Shown here: piece after piece, positions 8,921-17,610 of the stretch
How the letters are laid out: every line of letters begins with the position of its first letter
Position numbering within the stretch: position 1 is the first letter of the stretch
Origin: JAJPIG01 sp035531675
GTDB lineage: Bacteria > Desulfobacterota > Binatia > Binatales > Binataceae
NCBI GenBank assembly: GCA_035531675.1
Contig: DATKSL010000014.1
Location: forward strand, 62,001 to 126,000
Length of the DNA: 64,000 nt
Reading direction: 5' to 3'
The notes under the pieces: generated by a model
What the model saw: the letters and a program-made list of their open reading frames with translations, nothing else
Told to the model about the DNA's origin: nothing
Database searches by the model: none
Made by a program: the position numbers and the translations under genes

Positions 8921-10032
8921 ACCTCCGCGTTCGCGCCGAGAATCGAAACCTTTACCACGCGCTGCGGCGCGATCGCGCGATCGGCCACCAGCTCGCGCAT
9001 CAGCAGGCGCTCGCCGGTAAGCATCACGATTCGCCCGCCCGGCACGATCACCCGCCGAAACTCCGCCATCATCCGCCGATAGAGCCGGCGGTTGTCGCGA
9101 TGCGATCCGAAGCGCAGTCCCCACGGCAGGTTGGTGACGATTTTGTTGACGCTGCGATCCTCGAGCGGCAGTGCGGCCGCGTCCCATTCGCGCAGTTCGA
9201 TCGGCTTGTAGCGCGGCCCGACGTTGGTTCGCGCCGCGGCGATCGCTTCGGGATCGTGATCGCCGCCGAGCAGCATCCGGTAGCGCCCGAGCTCGGCGCG
9301 CTCGATGAGAATGGTGGCGACGCCGCAGACCGGATCGAGCACCACGTCGTCATCGCGCGGCTCCGAGAGCCAGGCCAGCGCGGCGGCGACCGCGGGCCGC
9401 AGCGATCCCGGCCGGTCGGCGATCTTGTAGCCGCGATGGCGCAGGCGATCGTCGCTGACCCGGATGGCGGCCATGAACTCGTCGCCGTTGAGCATCGCCC
9501 ACAGCTCGACCTCCGCCTGCTCCTCGTCGAGATGCCAGGCATGGTCGCCGCGTTCGGTGAGCCCGCTCTCGACGGCACGTTTGAAATCGACGCGGCGGAA
9601 CTCGTGATCGCCCGCCATCCGCGCCACCACGCGAAACTTGAGGCGGCGCCCCGCGCGGCTGCCCGGCACTAGCCGGGCGCGCGCCTGCACGGCCCATTCG
9701 AGATGATAGGAATCGCGCAGCGCGGCGCTGACTTGCTCGAGCTTGGTGCCGATTCCGCGCCGGTAGGCGACCACGCCCAACAGATCCTCGGCGCATCGCA
9801 GCTTGAGCAGCGCCGGCGAGCACGGCGCGGTGAAAATCCCAAGCCCCGACCGCTCGGGCATCACGCGCTCGGTGAGCGCGCGCGCCCCCTTGAGTCGGGC
9901 CACCACCTCTTCGAGCGCGATCCCCTCAAAGCCCGGCTGGGTCTGAACCATGTAGAGATCGGTCCCCAGCCGCAGCGACCGGGTCCGGGACGCGGCCGGG
10001 CGCGGAGCTGTCGATTTTTCGGGGCGGAACAA
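8902..10032 (-). CDS. THUMP-domain class I SAM methyltransferase (tRNA/rRNA guanine-N2 type)
   Basis: The 376-residue product has an N-terminal THUMP region (about 25-170) and a Rossmann methyltransferase domain with the SAM site DPVCGVATILIERA and the catalytic motif NLPWGLRFG, equivalent to the N-(P/L)-P-(Y/W)-G motif of guanine-N2 RNA methyltransferases such as TrmN/Trm14. The substrate (tRNA position 6 or rRNA) cannot be told from sequence. The frame opens at TTG 10032. An internal ATG at 9951 would start just before the conserved QTQPGFEG, so the true start is uncertain. Confidence 0.85.
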   Translation of the reverse strand: MFRPEKSTAPRPAASRTRSLRLGTDLYMVQTQPGFEGIALEEVVARLKGARALTERVMPERSGLGIFTAPCSPALLKLRCAEDLLGVVAYRRGIGTKLEQVSAALRDSYHLEWAVQARARLVPGSRAGRRLKFRVVARMAGDHEFRRVDFKRAVESGLTERGDHAWHLDEEQAEVELWAMLNGDEFMAAIRVSDDRLRHRGYKIADRPGSLRPAVAAALAWLSEPRDDDVVLDPVCGVATILIERAELGRYRMLLGGDHDPEAIAAARTNVGPRYKPIELREWDAAALPLEDRSVNKIVTNLPWGLRFGSHRDNRRLYRRMMAEFRRVIVPGGRIVMLTGERLLMRELVADRAIAPQRVVKVSILGANAEVYVCGA

Positions 10033-10067
10033 TGATCGGCCGATGGCGGGCGCGGCCGCGGCGGGCG

Positions 10068-10631
10068 CTATTTCGCCCGCGCCATGTACTCGTGAGTTTC
10101 GGTGTTGATCGTGATCACGTCGTCTTCGGAAACGAAATGCGGCACCTGCACCACCAGCCCGGTTTCCATCGTCGCCGGCTTCAGCGTGTTGGTAACCGCC
10201 GCGGTTCTGATCCCCGGGTCGGTCCGTACCACGCGCAGGTCGACGGTTTTCGGCGGCCGCACGTTGAGCGGCGTGGTCTCGTAAAACTCGACCTCGACCT
10301 TGGTGTTGGGCTTCAGGAACTGCAGCACATCTTCGATCAGCTCGCCCGGAATCGCGATCTGGTCGAAGGTTTCGGTGTTCATGAAGTGATGCTGCTCGCC
10401 GTCCGAGTAGAGGAATTCCATCTCGACCTGGCTCAGGATGATCCGTTCGACGCGATCTTCCGAGCGGAAGCGATTCTCGGTCTGCGAGCCGGTCTTCAGG
10501 TTGCGCAGCTTGGTCTGCACCATCCCGCGCCAGTTGCCGGGCGTGATATGGCTGATGGTCATCACGCGCCAGAGATCCTTGTTGTACTCAATCACGAACC
10601 CGGGACGAAGCTGGGTGGCCTGGATCAGCAT
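10068..10631 (-). CDS. efp: Elongation factor P with Asn at the loop tip
   Basis: The 187-residue protein has the three-domain EF-P layout: KOW-like domain I (1-65), the central OB domain and a C-terminal OB domain ending in INTETHEYMARA. EF-P relieves ribosome stalling at polyproline. The loop normally holding the modified Lys34 (PGKGQ in E. coli) or Arg32 reads TPGNWRGMVQ here. Aligned residue by residue, the tip is Asn33, with Arg two places later. No epmA/epmB/earP gene is nearby. Confidence 0.95.
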   Translation of the reverse strand: MLIQATQLRPGFVIEYNKDLWRVMTISHITPGNWRGMVQTKLRNLKTGSQTENRFRSEDRVERIILSQVEMEFLYSDGEQHHFMNTETFDQIAIPGELIEDVLQFLKPNTKVEVEFYETTPLNVRPPKTVDLRVVRTDPGIRTAAVTNTLKPATMETGLVVQVPHFVSEDDVITINTETHEYMARAK

Positions 10632-10711
10632 AATCTCAATGTAATTTCGACGAATTCGCTCGGAAGATACGACTACAGACTAACCGACCAGATCCGCACA
10701 GGCAAGTGCGC

Positions 10712-12178
10712 TCAGCGCAGCAGCCGCTGCCACCACGGCGTATTCGGCGGCGGATAGCCGTTGCCATATGGCGACGCGTAGCCGTAAGGATTGTTGTTGT
10801 ACCCGTAAGGCGCCGCGTACGGGTTCCGATAAGCGTACGGACTGGCACCGTAGCCGTACGGATTGGCGCCATAGCCGTACGGATTTGCACCGTAGGCATA
10901 GGGGTTCGCACCGTAGGCGTATGGGTTGACGACGTAGGGAGTGGCGCCGTAGAGCGGCGTCCCGGCGCTGCCGAGGTTGACCGAGGTCTCAACAAAGTTG
11001 CCGCCGACTCCGTAGGCGCGGATGGTCGCCGCGCCGCCCAGCATCTCGAAGGTGGTATCGAAGCTGAACGCGCCGGCGTTGCTGCTGATCGGGATGCTCC
11101 GTACCAGCCGGCCATCGACGTAGATACCGGCGCGCCGCACGCCGCCGCCGCTGATTTGACCGACCACCTCGTAGCGCCGCGGCATCGTGCTGACCTGGTT
11201 GACGCTGACCAGGCTGATCTGAACCCCGGCCAGCGTGCCCGAGGCGAAACGCGGATGATGCTCGGGCACCGCGCTCGGAATCTCCGCGGTGTTCCCGGAA
11301 TCGAGCGACGGGATGCTGGGCGCGGCCTCGCCGGGGCTGGGCTCGTCGCCGCGCAGCACCTCGACACCCGCGGAGGCAACCCGATCCGGCGCCTCGAGCA
11401 TCGCCTCCGCGCGCTGGCCGCGATGGTCATAGACGCGCAGCACCATCCCGGGCTGCACGCCGGTCAGCTTGAGATCGAAATTAACGCGCTGCTCGCCGAG
11501 GATCCGATCGAGATGCAAGGTTTCGAGCTTGTGACGGCCGAGGTAAATCCCGGCCGATTTCAGATTGGTGCCCGCCAGCCAGCCCTTGATTCGCATCGCG
11601 TCGCCGTTGGCCGAGCGCGATTCGATGGTCACCTGCGGTCCGCCCGCCGCGCTGCCCGACGACTCCGCAACGCCCGCAGCCGGGGCGGTAATCGCGGACG
11701 GCGCTGAGGCCGCCGGCCCGGCGGAGGCGGCTTCCGGCGGCACACCGGAACTCGCCGCCGCCGGCTTCACCTGCGCGGCCAGCGAAGCCAGTTCGCTTTT
11801 GATAGCGGCCCATCGTGAGGCATTGGCGGGGTCCGGATGGGCGCCGAGCGCTGCGTCGACCGCGGCGCTGTCCGACTGCAACGACCCCATCGCATTCGCC
11901 GCCCCGCTGTTATCGCCGCGCTTGAGCGCGTTGGCCAGCGTCTGTGCGTCGCCGGCGAATCCCGCTACCGGTCCCAGCAGCGCGTTCGATCCCGCGTCAT
12001 GGCCGCCGCTGATGCCATTGAGGAACGTAAAAGCCTGATCGCTCAGATGTCCGGCGTCGGCCGCCGGGTTCGAAGCCCGGGCCGCGCCGGCAAACAGCCA
12101 CAGTATCGCGAGCACGGCAAGGCCGAAGCGAAACCGCGCCTCGCTATCCGCCGCCAACGCGTGCCGGAGCCTGGTCAT
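10712..12178 (-). CDS. Exported protein with Tyr/Gly/Asn/Pro-rich C-terminal repeats
   Basis: The 488-residue product has an N-terminal signal-like hydrophobic segment (FGLAVLAILWLFAGAARAS), a low-complexity Ala/Ser/Pro middle part, a beta-rich region (about 190-400) and a C-terminus built from imperfect NPYAYGA / NPYGYGA repeats ending in WWQRLL. I recognise no enzymatic domain; a cell-surface or matrix role is plausible. I chose ATG 12178 over TTG 12184 because GGAAG lies 7 bases upstream. It follows the small membrane-protein gene at 12194-12343 by 15 bases, probably in one operon. Confidence 0.75.
   Translation of the reverse strand: MTRLRHALAADSEARFRFGLAVLAILWLFAGAARASNPAADAGHLSDQAFTFLNGISGGHDAGSNALLGPVAGFAGDAQTLANALKRGDNSGAANAMGSLQSDSAAVDAALGAHPDPANASRWAAIKSELASLAAQVKPAAASSGVPPEAASAGPAASAPSAITAPAAGVAESSGSAAGGPQVTIESRSANGDAMRIKGWLAGTNLKSAGIYLGRHKLETLHLDRILGEQRVNFDLKLTGVQPGMVLRVYDHRGQRAEAMLEAPDRVASAGVEVLRGDEPSPGEAAPSIPSLDSGNTAEIPSAVPEHHPRFASGTLAGVQISLVSVNQVSTMPRRYEVVGQISGGGVRRAGIYVDGRLVRSIPISSNAGAFSFDTTFEMLGGAATIRAYGVGGNFVETSVNLGSAGTPLYGATPYVVNPYAYGANPYAYGANPYGYGANPYGYGASPYAYRNPYAAPYGYNNNPYGYASPYGNGYPPPNTPWWQRLLR
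10745..10935 (-). repeat. Short tandem coding repeats (NPYxYGA units)
   Basis: About a dozen imperfect 21-base units, each encoding Asn-Pro-Tyr-(Ala/Gly)-Tyr-Gly-(Ala), make up the 3' end of the exported protein gene. The units vary mostly in the Ala/Gly codon. Confidence 0.7.
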
Positions 12179-12193
12179 GAGCAAGCTTCCAGT

Positions 12194-12343
12194 TCAGCCG
12201 CCCGTCCGCTGAGGCTCCTTGTAACGGGCGACGACCGATTTTATCTGGCGCGCGAGCTTCAGAAAAACTTCCCCCTCGTCGTAAACGAAGAGTATGACGG
12301 TAATCGCAATCCCAATGATGACGCCGAAAATGAAGGCTCCCAT
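12194..12343 (-). CDS. Small single-pass membrane protein (49 aa)
   Basis: The frame reads MGAFIFGVIIGIAITVILFV at its N-terminus, a clear transmembrane segment, followed by a charged amphipathic tail (EGEVFLKLARQIKSVVARYK). A strong Shine-Dalgarno (GGGAGGG) sits 9 bases before the ATG, and a TATACT box lies about 30 bases upstream on the same strand. No homologous family is recognised. It precedes the exported repeat protein gene and may be co-expressed with it. Confidence 0.6.
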   Translation of the reverse strand: MGAFIFGVIIGIAITVILFVYDEGEVFLKLARQIKSVVARYKEPQRTGG

Positions 12344-12519
12344 ATTGTCCGGCCCTCCCTGAACCTTTCGAGTATACGAAAATGCGGGGCGCGATAGAAC
12401 AAGCGCGATCCCGCCCGCTCGGCAACTCCGCTCACCGCGCGCGCGAGATCGACGGCGGATTGGAGTCGCCGGTCAAGTTTGTTAGCTTTGAAGCGGGCTG
12501 CCGTTCCTCCGTAGTGACC

Positions 12520-13521
12520 ATGGAATCGACCTCCGCAACTATCGCCAGCGAGCGCGCGACCGTCGATAGCGCGATCTACCGCGCACTGTGCGGCGGCGCC
12601 GCCTGGCGTGCGCTCGAAGATCGAATCGTAATCCGTGTAAGCGGCGACGATCGGATTTCGTTCCTGCACGGGATGTGCAGCAACGATGTGCGCGGGATGC
12701 GCGCCGGCGAACTCGCGCCGGCGTTGCTGCTGACCGAACGCGCCCACGTCGTCGCCGAGCTCTTCATCTACGCCGAGCCCGACGCTTTTCTGTTCGAGAT
12801 CGGGCGCGAGCTGTGGCCGCGCGCACACGCGCATCTCGAGCGCTTCCTGGTCGCCGATGACGTCGAGTTCGAAGAGCTCGCGGACTGGGCGCTACTCGAT
12901 ATCGAGGGTCCGCGCGCCGGCGAAGTAATCGCGCGGGTCGCTCCCGAGGCGGCCGGACTTCAGGCCTGGCGCTGGGTCGCCGCCGGGGCGCTCACAATCG
13001 CCGCCCTGCCCCGCTATGACTGGCCGGCCATCACCGTGCTCGGCGCGCGCGACCAGCTGGCGAACCTGGCCGATGCGCTGCGCGATCGGGCGCCGGAGGC
13101 TCCGCAAGCCGACGCGGCCTCATGCGAGACGCTGCGCATCGAGCGCGGGATCGCGCGGGTCGGAGTCGATACCGGCGACAAGACGCTGGCGCTCGAAGCC
13201 CGCCTCGAACGCGCGATTTCGCTCAGCAAGGGCTGCTACCTCGGGCAGGAGACGCTGGAACGCGCCACCGCCCATGGCTCGCTCAAGAAGAAACTCTACG
13301 GGCTGCGGATGGACGCCGGGCCGCCGCCGTCGATCGGCGCCGCCGTGATGCTGGCCGGGCACGAGCTCGGCACTATCACCAGCGCCGCCGACTCGCCGGC
13401 CATGGGCGCGCTCGGCCTGGGGATAATCCATCACAGCGCCTGGACACCGGGCACCGCGGTCGTGATAAAGGATTCGGCAGGCGAACGGCCGGCCACGGTC
13501 AGCGATCTACCCTTCAAGTAG
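12520..13521 (+). CDS. ygfZ: YgfZ/GcvT-like folate-binding protein
   Basis: The product is about 333 residues with the aminomethyltransferase fold. IRVSGDDRISFLHGMCSNDV is the YgfZ N-terminal signature and SKGCYLGQETLERATAHG carries the KGCYxGQE motif with the conserved cysteine. YgfZ proteins help assemble or repair Fe-S enzymes in a folate-dependent way, consistent with sufT in the same window. The frame opens earlier, at ATG 12382. I chose ATG 12520 on conservation, but neither candidate has a good ribosome binding site. Confidence 0.8.
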   Translation: MESTSATIASERATVDSAIYRALCGGAAWRALEDRIVIRVSGDDRISFLHGMCSNDVRGMRAGELAPALLLTERAHVVAELFIYAEPDAFLFEIGRELWPRAHAHLERFLVADDVEFEELADWALLDIEGPRAGEVIARVAPEAAGLQAWRWVAAGALTIAALPRYDWPAITVLGARDQLANLADALRDRAPEAPQADAASCETLRIERGIARVGVDTGDKTLALEARLERAISLSKGCYLGQETLERATAHGSLKKKLYGLRMDAGPPPSIGAAVMLAGHELGTITSAADSPAMGALGLGIIHHSAWTPGTAVVIKDSAGERPATVSDLPFK

Positions 13522-13561
13522 AACTTTAATTGCAGATGGCGGCTGCCGGGGAGGAAGGTTA

Positions 13562-13705
13562 ATGTCGAACGCGCTGGGCAAGCGTTATGTGTGCGAAAAA
13601 TGCGGCACCGAGGTGCTGTGCAACAAGGCCGGCGACGGCGCCGTCGAATGCTGCGAGGGACCGATGAAGCTCAAGGAAGTCAAGCCGCTGCCCTCGTCCG
13701 ACTGA
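13562..13705 (+). CDS. Desulforedoxin-like FeCys4 mini-protein (47 aa)
   Basis: The protein has YVCEKCGTEVL, then VECCEGPMK: a C-x2-C pair and an adjacent C-C pair spaced as in desulforedoxin and the N-terminal domain of desulfoferrodoxin, which bind one iron through four cysteines. One extra cysteine (LCNKAG) lies between the pairs. GGAGG lies a few bases before the ATG. It sits directly after ygfZ and before an amidohydrolase. A similar protein lies at 18484. The family identification is by pattern; a redox partner role is inferred. Confidence 0.75.
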   Translation: MSNALGKRYVCEKCGTEVLCNKAGDGAVECCEGPMKLKEVKPLPSSD

Positions 13706-13770
13706 TCTTTAATTTTCATCTTCCACTTTAAGTTCTGTTCCGCTTGGCGAGCTTGAGCAACCGCAGCACG

Positions 13771-15315
13771 ATGGAAAAGGCTGACCTGGTCCTGCATGAG
13801 GGACCGCTTCTTGGCTGCCCCGAAAGCGACTCGATCGCGGTCGCCGGGGGGGTGATCATGGCTTGCGGCCGGTTCAACGATTTGAAGGCTGCGGTCGGAC
13901 CGCGGACCCATCTGATTCGCCTCGCCGGACGCACCGTCGCGCCGGGCCTGATCGATTCACATCTGCATTTTCTAGAAGCGGCCGCGGCTACGACCGGGGC
14001 CTCGGTGTGGCGCTGCCGCACGATTGCGGACCTGCTCGCCGACCTGCGGGTGGCGGCCAGCAAGACCCCGCCCGGCAACTGGCTGCGCGCTTTCGGCTGC
14101 GACGAGGCGCTGCTTCGCGACCGGCGCGGCCCCACGCTCCGGGAGCTCGACCAGGCCGTGCCGCGCAATCCGCTGCGCCTGCGTCATCAGACCCTCCACG
14201 CCTCGTGGCTCAACTCGCGCGCTCTCAAACAGGCCGGGCTCGATCGTCCGGATTTCAAGGCCCCGCCCGGCGCGTTAATCGAACGCGATGCCGAGGGGCG
14301 GCTGACCGGGCTGGTGGTCGGGATGGAAGAAGCGATCGGCGCGGGCCTGCCGCTGGTGACCGCTGCCGAGCTCGAGTCGCGCGCCCGCATCTTCAGCCGC
14401 GAGCTGGCCGCGGCGGGAGTCACGGCCTTCACCGACGCGACGGTCAAGAACGGTCCCGACGAGGTCAGGTTGTTTGCCCGCTTCGCTGAAAGCGGGGCCA
14501 TCGCCCAGCGCATCGGTGTGATGGTCGGGGCGCGTCATCTCGAGACTGCCGAACAGCTGGCGGCGCTGGCCGCTCAGGCCAGGATGCGCCTGGCGGGAAT
14601 CAAGTTCATGCCCGGCGGATCGCATGGCACGGGCACGATCGCGCGGCGCGTCGCCACTGCGCTCGCCCGCGGTTTCGATTGCGCGTTCCATGTCACCGAG
14701 GTCGAGGAGCTGGAGTGCGCGCTGTCGGCGATCGAGGATGCGCGCAAGAACTTCGGCGACGCGGGCGCGGCGGTCTGCCGCATCGAGCACGGCGGCCTGA
14801 TACCGCCCGATTATCTCGAGCGCCTCGCGGCCGCCGGGGCCTGGGTCGTGACCAATCCCGGCTTCGTCTACTACCGCGGCGCAAAATACGCCGCTGAGCC
14901 CGGCTTGGCGGCCTCGCTCTACCGGGCGCGCAGCCTGGCGGCGGCGGGAATCAATCTGGCCGGTGCGACCGATGCGCCCGTCACGCCGGCGCGGCCGCTG
15001 GCCGCCGTCGCCGCGGCGATCACGCGCACCTCGCTCGAAGGCTACGAGCTTTGCGCCGATGAAGCGTTGACCGCGCCCGACGCGCTGGCGCTTTTCACCG
15101 CTGCCGGTGCGCGCCTGGGTCGCCTTGCGGCCGGCGCGATTGCGGTCGGCCAGCTCGCCGACTTGATCGTGCTGCCGAAGTCGCCGCTCGATCTTGCACC
15201 GGCGGAAATCCTGAACCTGCCGGTCGATATCACGGTCATCGGCGGGCGCGTGGTTTATGAGCGCGGCCGCCCGGCGTTTGCCAACAGCGCCAGCGCCGAG
15301 CTTCATTCGGTCTGA
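13771..15315 (+). CDS. YtcJ-like amidohydrolase
   Basis: The 514-residue protein has the amidohydrolase layout: an N-terminal beta sandwich, the metal-binding DSHLHF (His64 and His66), a central TIM barrel with FHVTEVEELE and CRIEHGGLIPP, NLAGATDAPVTP near the C-terminus, and LADLIVL in the final sandwich. Members hydrolyse amide or ester bonds of small molecules, and the substrate is unknown. I chose ATG 13771; a TTG at 13744 would add nine residues. It leads an operon with an enoyl-CoA hydratase whose GTG starts one base after its stop. Confidence 0.82.
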   Translation: MEKADLVLHEGPLLGCPESDSIAVAGGVIMACGRFNDLKAAVGPRTHLIRLAGRTVAPGLIDSHLHFLEAAAATTGASVWRCRTIADLLADLRVAASKTPPGNWLRAFGCDEALLRDRRGPTLRELDQAVPRNPLRLRHQTLHASWLNSRALKQAGLDRPDFKAPPGALIERDAEGRLTGLVVGMEEAIGAGLPLVTAAELESRARIFSRELAAAGVTAFTDATVKNGPDEVRLFARFAESGAIAQRIGVMVGARHLETAEQLAALAAQARMRLAGIKFMPGGSHGTGTIARRVATALARGFDCAFHVTEVEELECALSAIEDARKNFGDAGAAVCRIEHGGLIPPDYLERLAAAGAWVVTNPGFVYYRGAKYAAEPGLAASLYRARSLAAAGINLAGATDAPVTPARPLAAVAAAITRTSLEGYELCADEALTAPDALALFTAAGARLGRLAAGAIAVGQLADLIVLPKSPLDLAPAEILNLPVDITVIGGRVVYERGRPAFANSASAELHSV

Positions 15316-15316
15316 C

Positions 15317-16048
15317 GTGGCGTCATCATCATTTTCCACCGTCCGCTTCGAGCGGCGCGGCACGATCGCGTGGGTGACCCTCAACCGGCCCGCCCAGCTC
15401 AACGCCTACAACCTCGCGATGCGCGACGATCTCGATCAAATCTTCGACGCGCTGCACGACGATCCCGAAGTGCGGGCGATGGTGCTGGCCGGCGCCGGCC
15501 GGGCTTTCTCGACCGGTGGCGACGTGAGCGAATTCGGCTCCGCCCCTTCGCCGATCGTGGCGCGCTGGGTGCGCTTCCGGCGCGACGTATGGGGCAAGCT
15601 CGCCGCGCTGCAGATCCCGACCGTGGCGGCGGTCCACGGCTTCACGGTCGGCGGCGGACTCGAGATGGCGCTGCTGTGCGATATCGCGATCGCCGCTGAC
15701 GACACGCGCCTGTGCCTGCCCGAAACCGGGCTCGGCATGATTCCCGGCGTCGCCGGCACTCAGACGCTGGCCCGCCGCGCCGGCCTGGGCCGCGGACTCG
15801 AGCTGTGCTTGAGTGGACGCTGGATTGACGCCCGCGAGGCGATGCTTGTAGGACTGGTCGACGAGGTGGTGCCGGCGGCCGGGTTGGAGCGCGCCGCGGC
15901 GCGTCTGGCGCGTAGCCTTGCAGCGCTGCCGCGGGCGATGATTGCACTGGTCAAGAGCGCCGTCCACGAGGGGCTCGACCTCAGTCTAACTGATGGTCTG
16001 GCGCTCGAGCGCCGCCTCGCCAGGCGCGCCGCACGGACCGCGAACTAA
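15317..16048 (+). CDS. Enoyl-CoA hydratase/isomerase family protein
   Basis: The 243-residue crotonase-fold protein has the oxyanion segments AGRAFSTGGDVSEF and VHGFTVGGGLEMALLCD, and both usual catalytic glutamates appear to be present (GGGLEMA and LPETGLGMIPG). It probably hydrates or isomerises a CoA ester in the pathway fed by the ligase downstream. It starts at GTG 15317, one base after the amidohydrolase stop. Confidence 0.85.
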   Translation: MASSSFSTVRFERRGTIAWVTLNRPAQLNAYNLAMRDDLDQIFDALHDDPEVRAMVLAGAGRAFSTGGDVSEFGSAPSPIVARWVRFRRDVWGKLAALQIPTVAAVHGFTVGGGLEMALLCDIAIAADDTRLCLPETGLGMIPGVAGTQTLARRAGLGRGLELCLSGRWIDAREAMLVGLVDEVVPAAGLERAAARLARSLAALPRAMIALVKSAVHEGLDLSLTDGLALERRLARRAARTAN

Positions 16049-16063
16049 AGAGCTTAGCCGCAC

Positions 16064-17608
16064 TTGAACACCGTCAACTTCATCACGATTCCCGCCGCCA
16101 TCGCCCCCGACCATCAGATCCTGGTGTATGGCGAGCAGCGACTCACCTACGCCGCCCTCGACGATCTGATCGCACGGCTGGCGACGGTCCTGCGCGGGCT
16201 CGGCCTCAAGCGGGGCGAGGTGATCGCCGCCCTCGACACCAATTCCGATCTCTATGTCGCGAGCTACTATGCCGCCGCGCGCGCCGGGCTGACCTTTCTG
16301 CCGCTCAACTATCGGGCCCGCGAACCCGAGCTCGAATACATGCTCAACACCGCCGGGACCCGCGTGCTGATGGCCGGCGATCGCTACCTCGAACTGGTCG
16401 CGCGGCTGCGCCCGCGGCTTCATCTCGATTCGTTGCTGGCCTTCGGACGCGGCAGCAGTGAGGCGCCGAGCCTGGCCGCGCTGATCGCCGCGGCGGCGCC
16501 CGATGCGACCGAGGCTGAGGTCGACGACGAGGAGACTTCGGTGCTGATGTACACCAGCGGCACCACCTCGAATCCCAAGGGCGTGATGCTCAGTTATCGC
16601 GACTTCACCGCCTACGTGACCGCCAACGTCGAGCTGGCCGACGGCGTCAGCGATCGCGGCGTCGCGCTGGTGTGCGTGCCGTTCTACCACATCGCCGGGA
16701 TGACCGCGTTGATGACCAATCCGTGGACCGGGCGCCGGATGGTGGTGATGCCGCAGTTCGAGGCCGGCCAGTGGCTGGGCCTGGTCGCGCGCGAGCGTGT
16801 CACGCACGCCTTCGTGGTCCCGACCATGATGAAGCAGTTGCTCGACCATCCGGATTTTCCGCGCACCGATCTTTCGAGCCTGCGCAACCTTGCTTATGGT
16901 GGCGCGCCGATGCCGCCGACGGTGATTCGCCGCGCCATCGACGCCTTCCCGCGCGAAGTCGGCTTCGTCAACGCCTACGGCCAGACCGAGACCACCTCCT
17001 CGCTGACGATGCTCGGCCCCGACGACCATCGCCTCGACGGCAGCCCCGCCGAGCGCGAGCTCAAGCTCAAGCGGCTCAACTCGATCGGCCGCCCGCTGCC
17101 CGACGTCGAGGTGCGCGTGCGCGACGACGCCGGCCACTGGCTCGAGCGCGGCGCGGTCGGCGAAATCGTGATTCGCACCGCGCGCATCATGAAGGGCTAT
17201 GCCGGGCGCGCCGACGATGCGGCGCTGGGCGAAGGCTGGCGCGCGACCGGCGACCTCGGCTGGATCGACGACGACGGTTACATCTTTTTCGCCGGCCGCA
17301 AGGACGACCTGATTATCCGCGGCGGCGAGAATATCGCACCCGCCGAGGTCGAGGCGGTGCTGATGAGCCATCCCGCGGTCGACGAGGCGGCGGTGGTCGG
17401 CGTGCCGTCGCTGGAATGGGGCCAGACCGTGAAGGCGTTCGTCGTGATCAGGCCCGAAGTCGGCATCGCCGCCGAGGAGCTGATCGACTTTTGCCGCCAG
17501 CGCCTGGCGAGCTTCAAACGTCCCGAGCGCGTCGAGTTCGTCCCCGAGCTGCCGAAAAATCCGCTCGGCAAAATCCTCCGCCAACGCCTGCGCGAGCAGG
17601 CGCCTTAA
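16064..17608 (+). CDS. AMP-dependent acyl-CoA synthetase/ligase
   Basis: The 514-residue product shows the adenylate-forming signature YTSGTTSNPKGVMLSYRD, the A5 motif NAYGQTETTSS, A7 ATGDLGWIDDDGYIFFAGRKDD, A8 RGGENIAP and the catalytic A10 lysine in NPLGKILRQRL. It activates a carboxylic acid as its CoA thioester; chain type is not determinable. The start is TTG 16064, 15 bases after the hydratase stop, and it is followed two bases later by a second crotonase-fold gene. Confidence 0.88.
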   Translation: MNTVNFITIPAAIAPDHQILVYGEQRLTYAALDDLIARLATVLRGLGLKRGEVIAALDTNSDLYVASYYAAARAGLTFLPLNYRAREPELEYMLNTAGTRVLMAGDRYLELVARLRPRLHLDSLLAFGRGSSEAPSLAALIAAAAPDATEAEVDDEETSVLMYTSGTTSNPKGVMLSYRDFTAYVTANVELADGVSDRGVALVCVPFYHIAGMTALMTNPWTGRRMVVMPQFEAGQWLGLVARERVTHAFVVPTMMKQLLDHPDFPRTDLSSLRNLAYGGAPMPPTVIRRAIDAFPREVGFVNAYGQTETTSSLTMLGPDDHRLDGSPAERELKLKRLNSIGRPLPDVEVRVRDDAGHWLERGAVGEIVIRTARIMKGYAGRADDAALGEGWRATGDLGWIDDDGYIFFAGRKDDLIIRGGENIAPAEVEAVLMSHPAVDEAAVVGVPSLEWGQTVKAFVVIRPEVGIAAEELIDFCRQRLASFKRPERVEFVPELPKNPLGKILRQRLREQAP

Positions 17609-17610
17609 GC

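Noticed and set aside
12060..12090. GGTTCGAAGCCC text resembling a tRNA T-arm
   Set aside because: Within the exported protein gene, without the remaining cloverleaf.
16672..17610. Extension of the second hydratase frame far upstream inside the acyl-CoA ligase
   Set aside because: This part is an Arg-rich shadow in another frame of the ligase; homology starts only after 17611.
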